Positions 63,158 through 64,000 of a stretch of 64,000 nucleotides of DNA are shown in pieces. The first letter of the stretch is position 1. The number at the start of each line of letters is the position of its first letter. Origin of the DNA: Streptomyces sp. NBC_01224. GTDB taxonomy: Bacteria > Actinomycetota > Actinomycetes > Streptomycetales > Streptomycetaceae. Made by a program: the position numbers and the translations under genes. The notes under the pieces were generated by a model that had not been told where the DNA came from, ran no database searches, and saw only the letters and a program-made list of their open reading frames with translations. The stretch is taken from the NCBI RefSeq assembly GCF_036002945.1, contig NZ_CP108529.1, forward strand, positions 4,893,001 to 4,957,000, written 5' to 3'.

Positions 63158-63209
63158 GCCCCCCATTCTGCGCCGGAACGCCGACAATTCGTTCGCATCG
63201 CCCACAGCC

Positions 63210-63218
63210 TGTGGATAA
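63210..63218 (-). other. DnaA-box-like 9-mer
   Basis: The minus strand reads TTATCCACA, the strong general DnaA box. It lies between the divergent peptidase and methyltransferase genes, 11 bases before the latter's start. Single boxes can affect transcription; this is not an origin. Confidence 0.4.
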
Positions 63219-63228
63219 CCTCCCGGGC

Positions 63229-64000
63229 ATGAATGCACCGACCCCTGCCGACTGGCACGAGGCCAACCGCGCGCACTGGGACGAGCGGGTTCCCATCCAC
63301 GCCGGGAGCGACTTCTACGACCTGGATTCCTTCCGCGCCGGCAAGGACGCCCTGCGCGACTTCGAACTCGCCGAGGTCGGGGACGTCACGGGCAAGTCGT
63401 TGCTGCATCTGCAGTGCCACATCGGGGTCGACACCCTCTCCTGGGCCCGGCACGGCGCCGCACACGTCGTCGGTCTGGACTTCTCCGAACCGGCCGTGGA
63501 GACCGCGCGCGGCCTGGCCCGCGAGCTGGGGTTCACCCAGGACCGGGCGGCGTTCGTCGCCGCCGATGTCCATGACGCCGCGCAGGCCGTCCCGGACTCG
63601 TCGTACGACATCGTCTACACCGGCGTCGGCGCGCTGAACTGGCTGCCCGACACCCGGCGCTGGGCCGAGACCGCCGCATCGCTCGTGGCGCCCGGCGGCT
63701 TCCTCTACCTCGCGGAGTTCCATCCGCTCACGGACTGCCTCGACGACTCGACCGGCGCGAAGGTCGTCCACGACTACTTCAGCCGCGACGCATGGGTGGA
63801 CGAGACGCCGGGCACGTACGCGGACTTCGACGCTCCGACCGTCCACAACCGCAGCGTCGAATGGCAGCACCCGATCGGCGACGTGGTGTCGGCGCTGGCC
63901 GCCGCCGGGCTGCGGATCGATTTCCTGCACGAGCACGACGTCTCGCTCTTCGCCCGTTTCCCGGCGCTGGAGCGGCACGGCGACGGCTTCTACCGCTTCC
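63229..64000 (+). CDS. SAM-dependent class I methyltransferase, C-terminus outside window
   Basis: 257 codons are visible from ATG 63229 to the right edge. GKSLLHLQCHIGVDTLSWAR is the SAM-binding motif I region (LQCHxGxDT type), VVGLDFSEPAV the acidic motif and TGVGALNWLPDTRRWAE motif IV. This subgroup resembles methyltransferases annotated as ubiquinone/menaquinone-type or generic. Substrate unknown. No ribosome site; probably leaderless. Confidence 0.9.
   Translation, partial: MNAPTPADWHEANRAHWDERVPIHAGSDFYDLDSFRAGKDALRDFELAEVGDVTGKSLLHLQCHIGVDTLSWARHGAAHVVGLDFSEPAVETARGLARELGFTQDRAAFVAADVHDAAQAVPDSSYDIVYTGVGALNWLPDTRRWAETAASLVAPGGFLYLAEFHPLTDCLDDSTGAKVVHDYFSRDAWVDETPGTYADFDAPTVHNRSVEWQHPIGDVVSALAAAGLRIDFLHEHDVSLFARFPALERHGDGFYRF

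Noticed and set aside
63210-63218. Origin of replication
   Set aside because: Only a single box; no dnaA, dnaN pair, AT-rich region or box cluster.

Overview
The window is a high-GC actinobacterial chromosome segment, most likely from the central core of a Streptomyces chromosome. The main reasons are the strong GC3 bias, several starts placed directly behind a TAnnnT -10 box (leaderless style), WhiJ/DUF397 genes, a Streptomyces-type recR-ybaB-DUF5063 block, ask-asd followed by a SigE-family sigma gene, and a perfect parS site. Housekeeping genes (pyrE, fbaA, purA, recR, ask, asd) are interleaved with single-gene accessory functions. I see no CRISPR array, intact transposon, rRNA, confident tRNA or large biosynthetic cluster.

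Layout. 1-2.0 kb: 5' part of an FHA/FtsK-type ATPase gene (minus). 2.25-3.8 kb: a membrane-anchored protein convergent with an ECF sigma factor. 3.9-10.9 kb is the unusual part. It has three minus-strand genes sharing the same N-terminal membrane anchor and the same ~340-bp upstream DNA but carrying three unrelated extracellular heads: LamG, a copy of the sensor domain of the Ser/Thr kinase at 45.4-47.3 kb, and a bulb-type lectin. It also holds a 946-bp direct copy of 44857-45801, a decayed EccC (type VII secretion) gene, an orphan gene tail with its own terminator, and a truncated second copy of an aminotransferase gene. 11-24.7 kb: DUF2617, SpeE-like, SRPBCC, aldose epimerase, pyrE, parS, fbaA, PatB-like lyase, MFS exporter, DUF3151 and a tryptophan-to-anthranilate set (kynA, kynU, formamidase-like hydrolase). 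24.8-34.8 kb: two-component system, P450, ABC exporter with divergent GbsR/MarR regulator, large membrane protein, lipid-kinase-like protein. 35-41.4 kb: purA, NmrA-like/TetR pair, PucR-type regulator, a second beta-clamp gene. 41.6-47.3 kb: secreted propeller protein, DUF397/WhiJ-like pair, small primase-like protein, Ser/Thr kinase. 47.6-64 kb: class III aminotransferase, GntR, SLATT, YbaB, RecR, DUF5063, ask-asd, sigma factor and anchored partner, SURF1, SDR, S9 peptidase, methyltransferase (cut by the right edge).

How parts work together. kynA-kynU overlap and the adjacent HGGxW hydrolase would supply the formamidase step. ask-asd overlap by four bases and make aspartate semialdehyde. YbaB, RecR and DUF5063 follow each other as a conserved block. 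The ABC pair and its regulator share a promoter region with a clear palindrome over the -35. Sigma gene and anchored partner overlap by four bases. The 946-bp duplication links the accessory cassette at 4-8 kb to the kinase/WhiJ island at 44-47 kb and suggests that extracellular heads have been swapped between membrane proteins by homologous or microhomology-mediated recombination.
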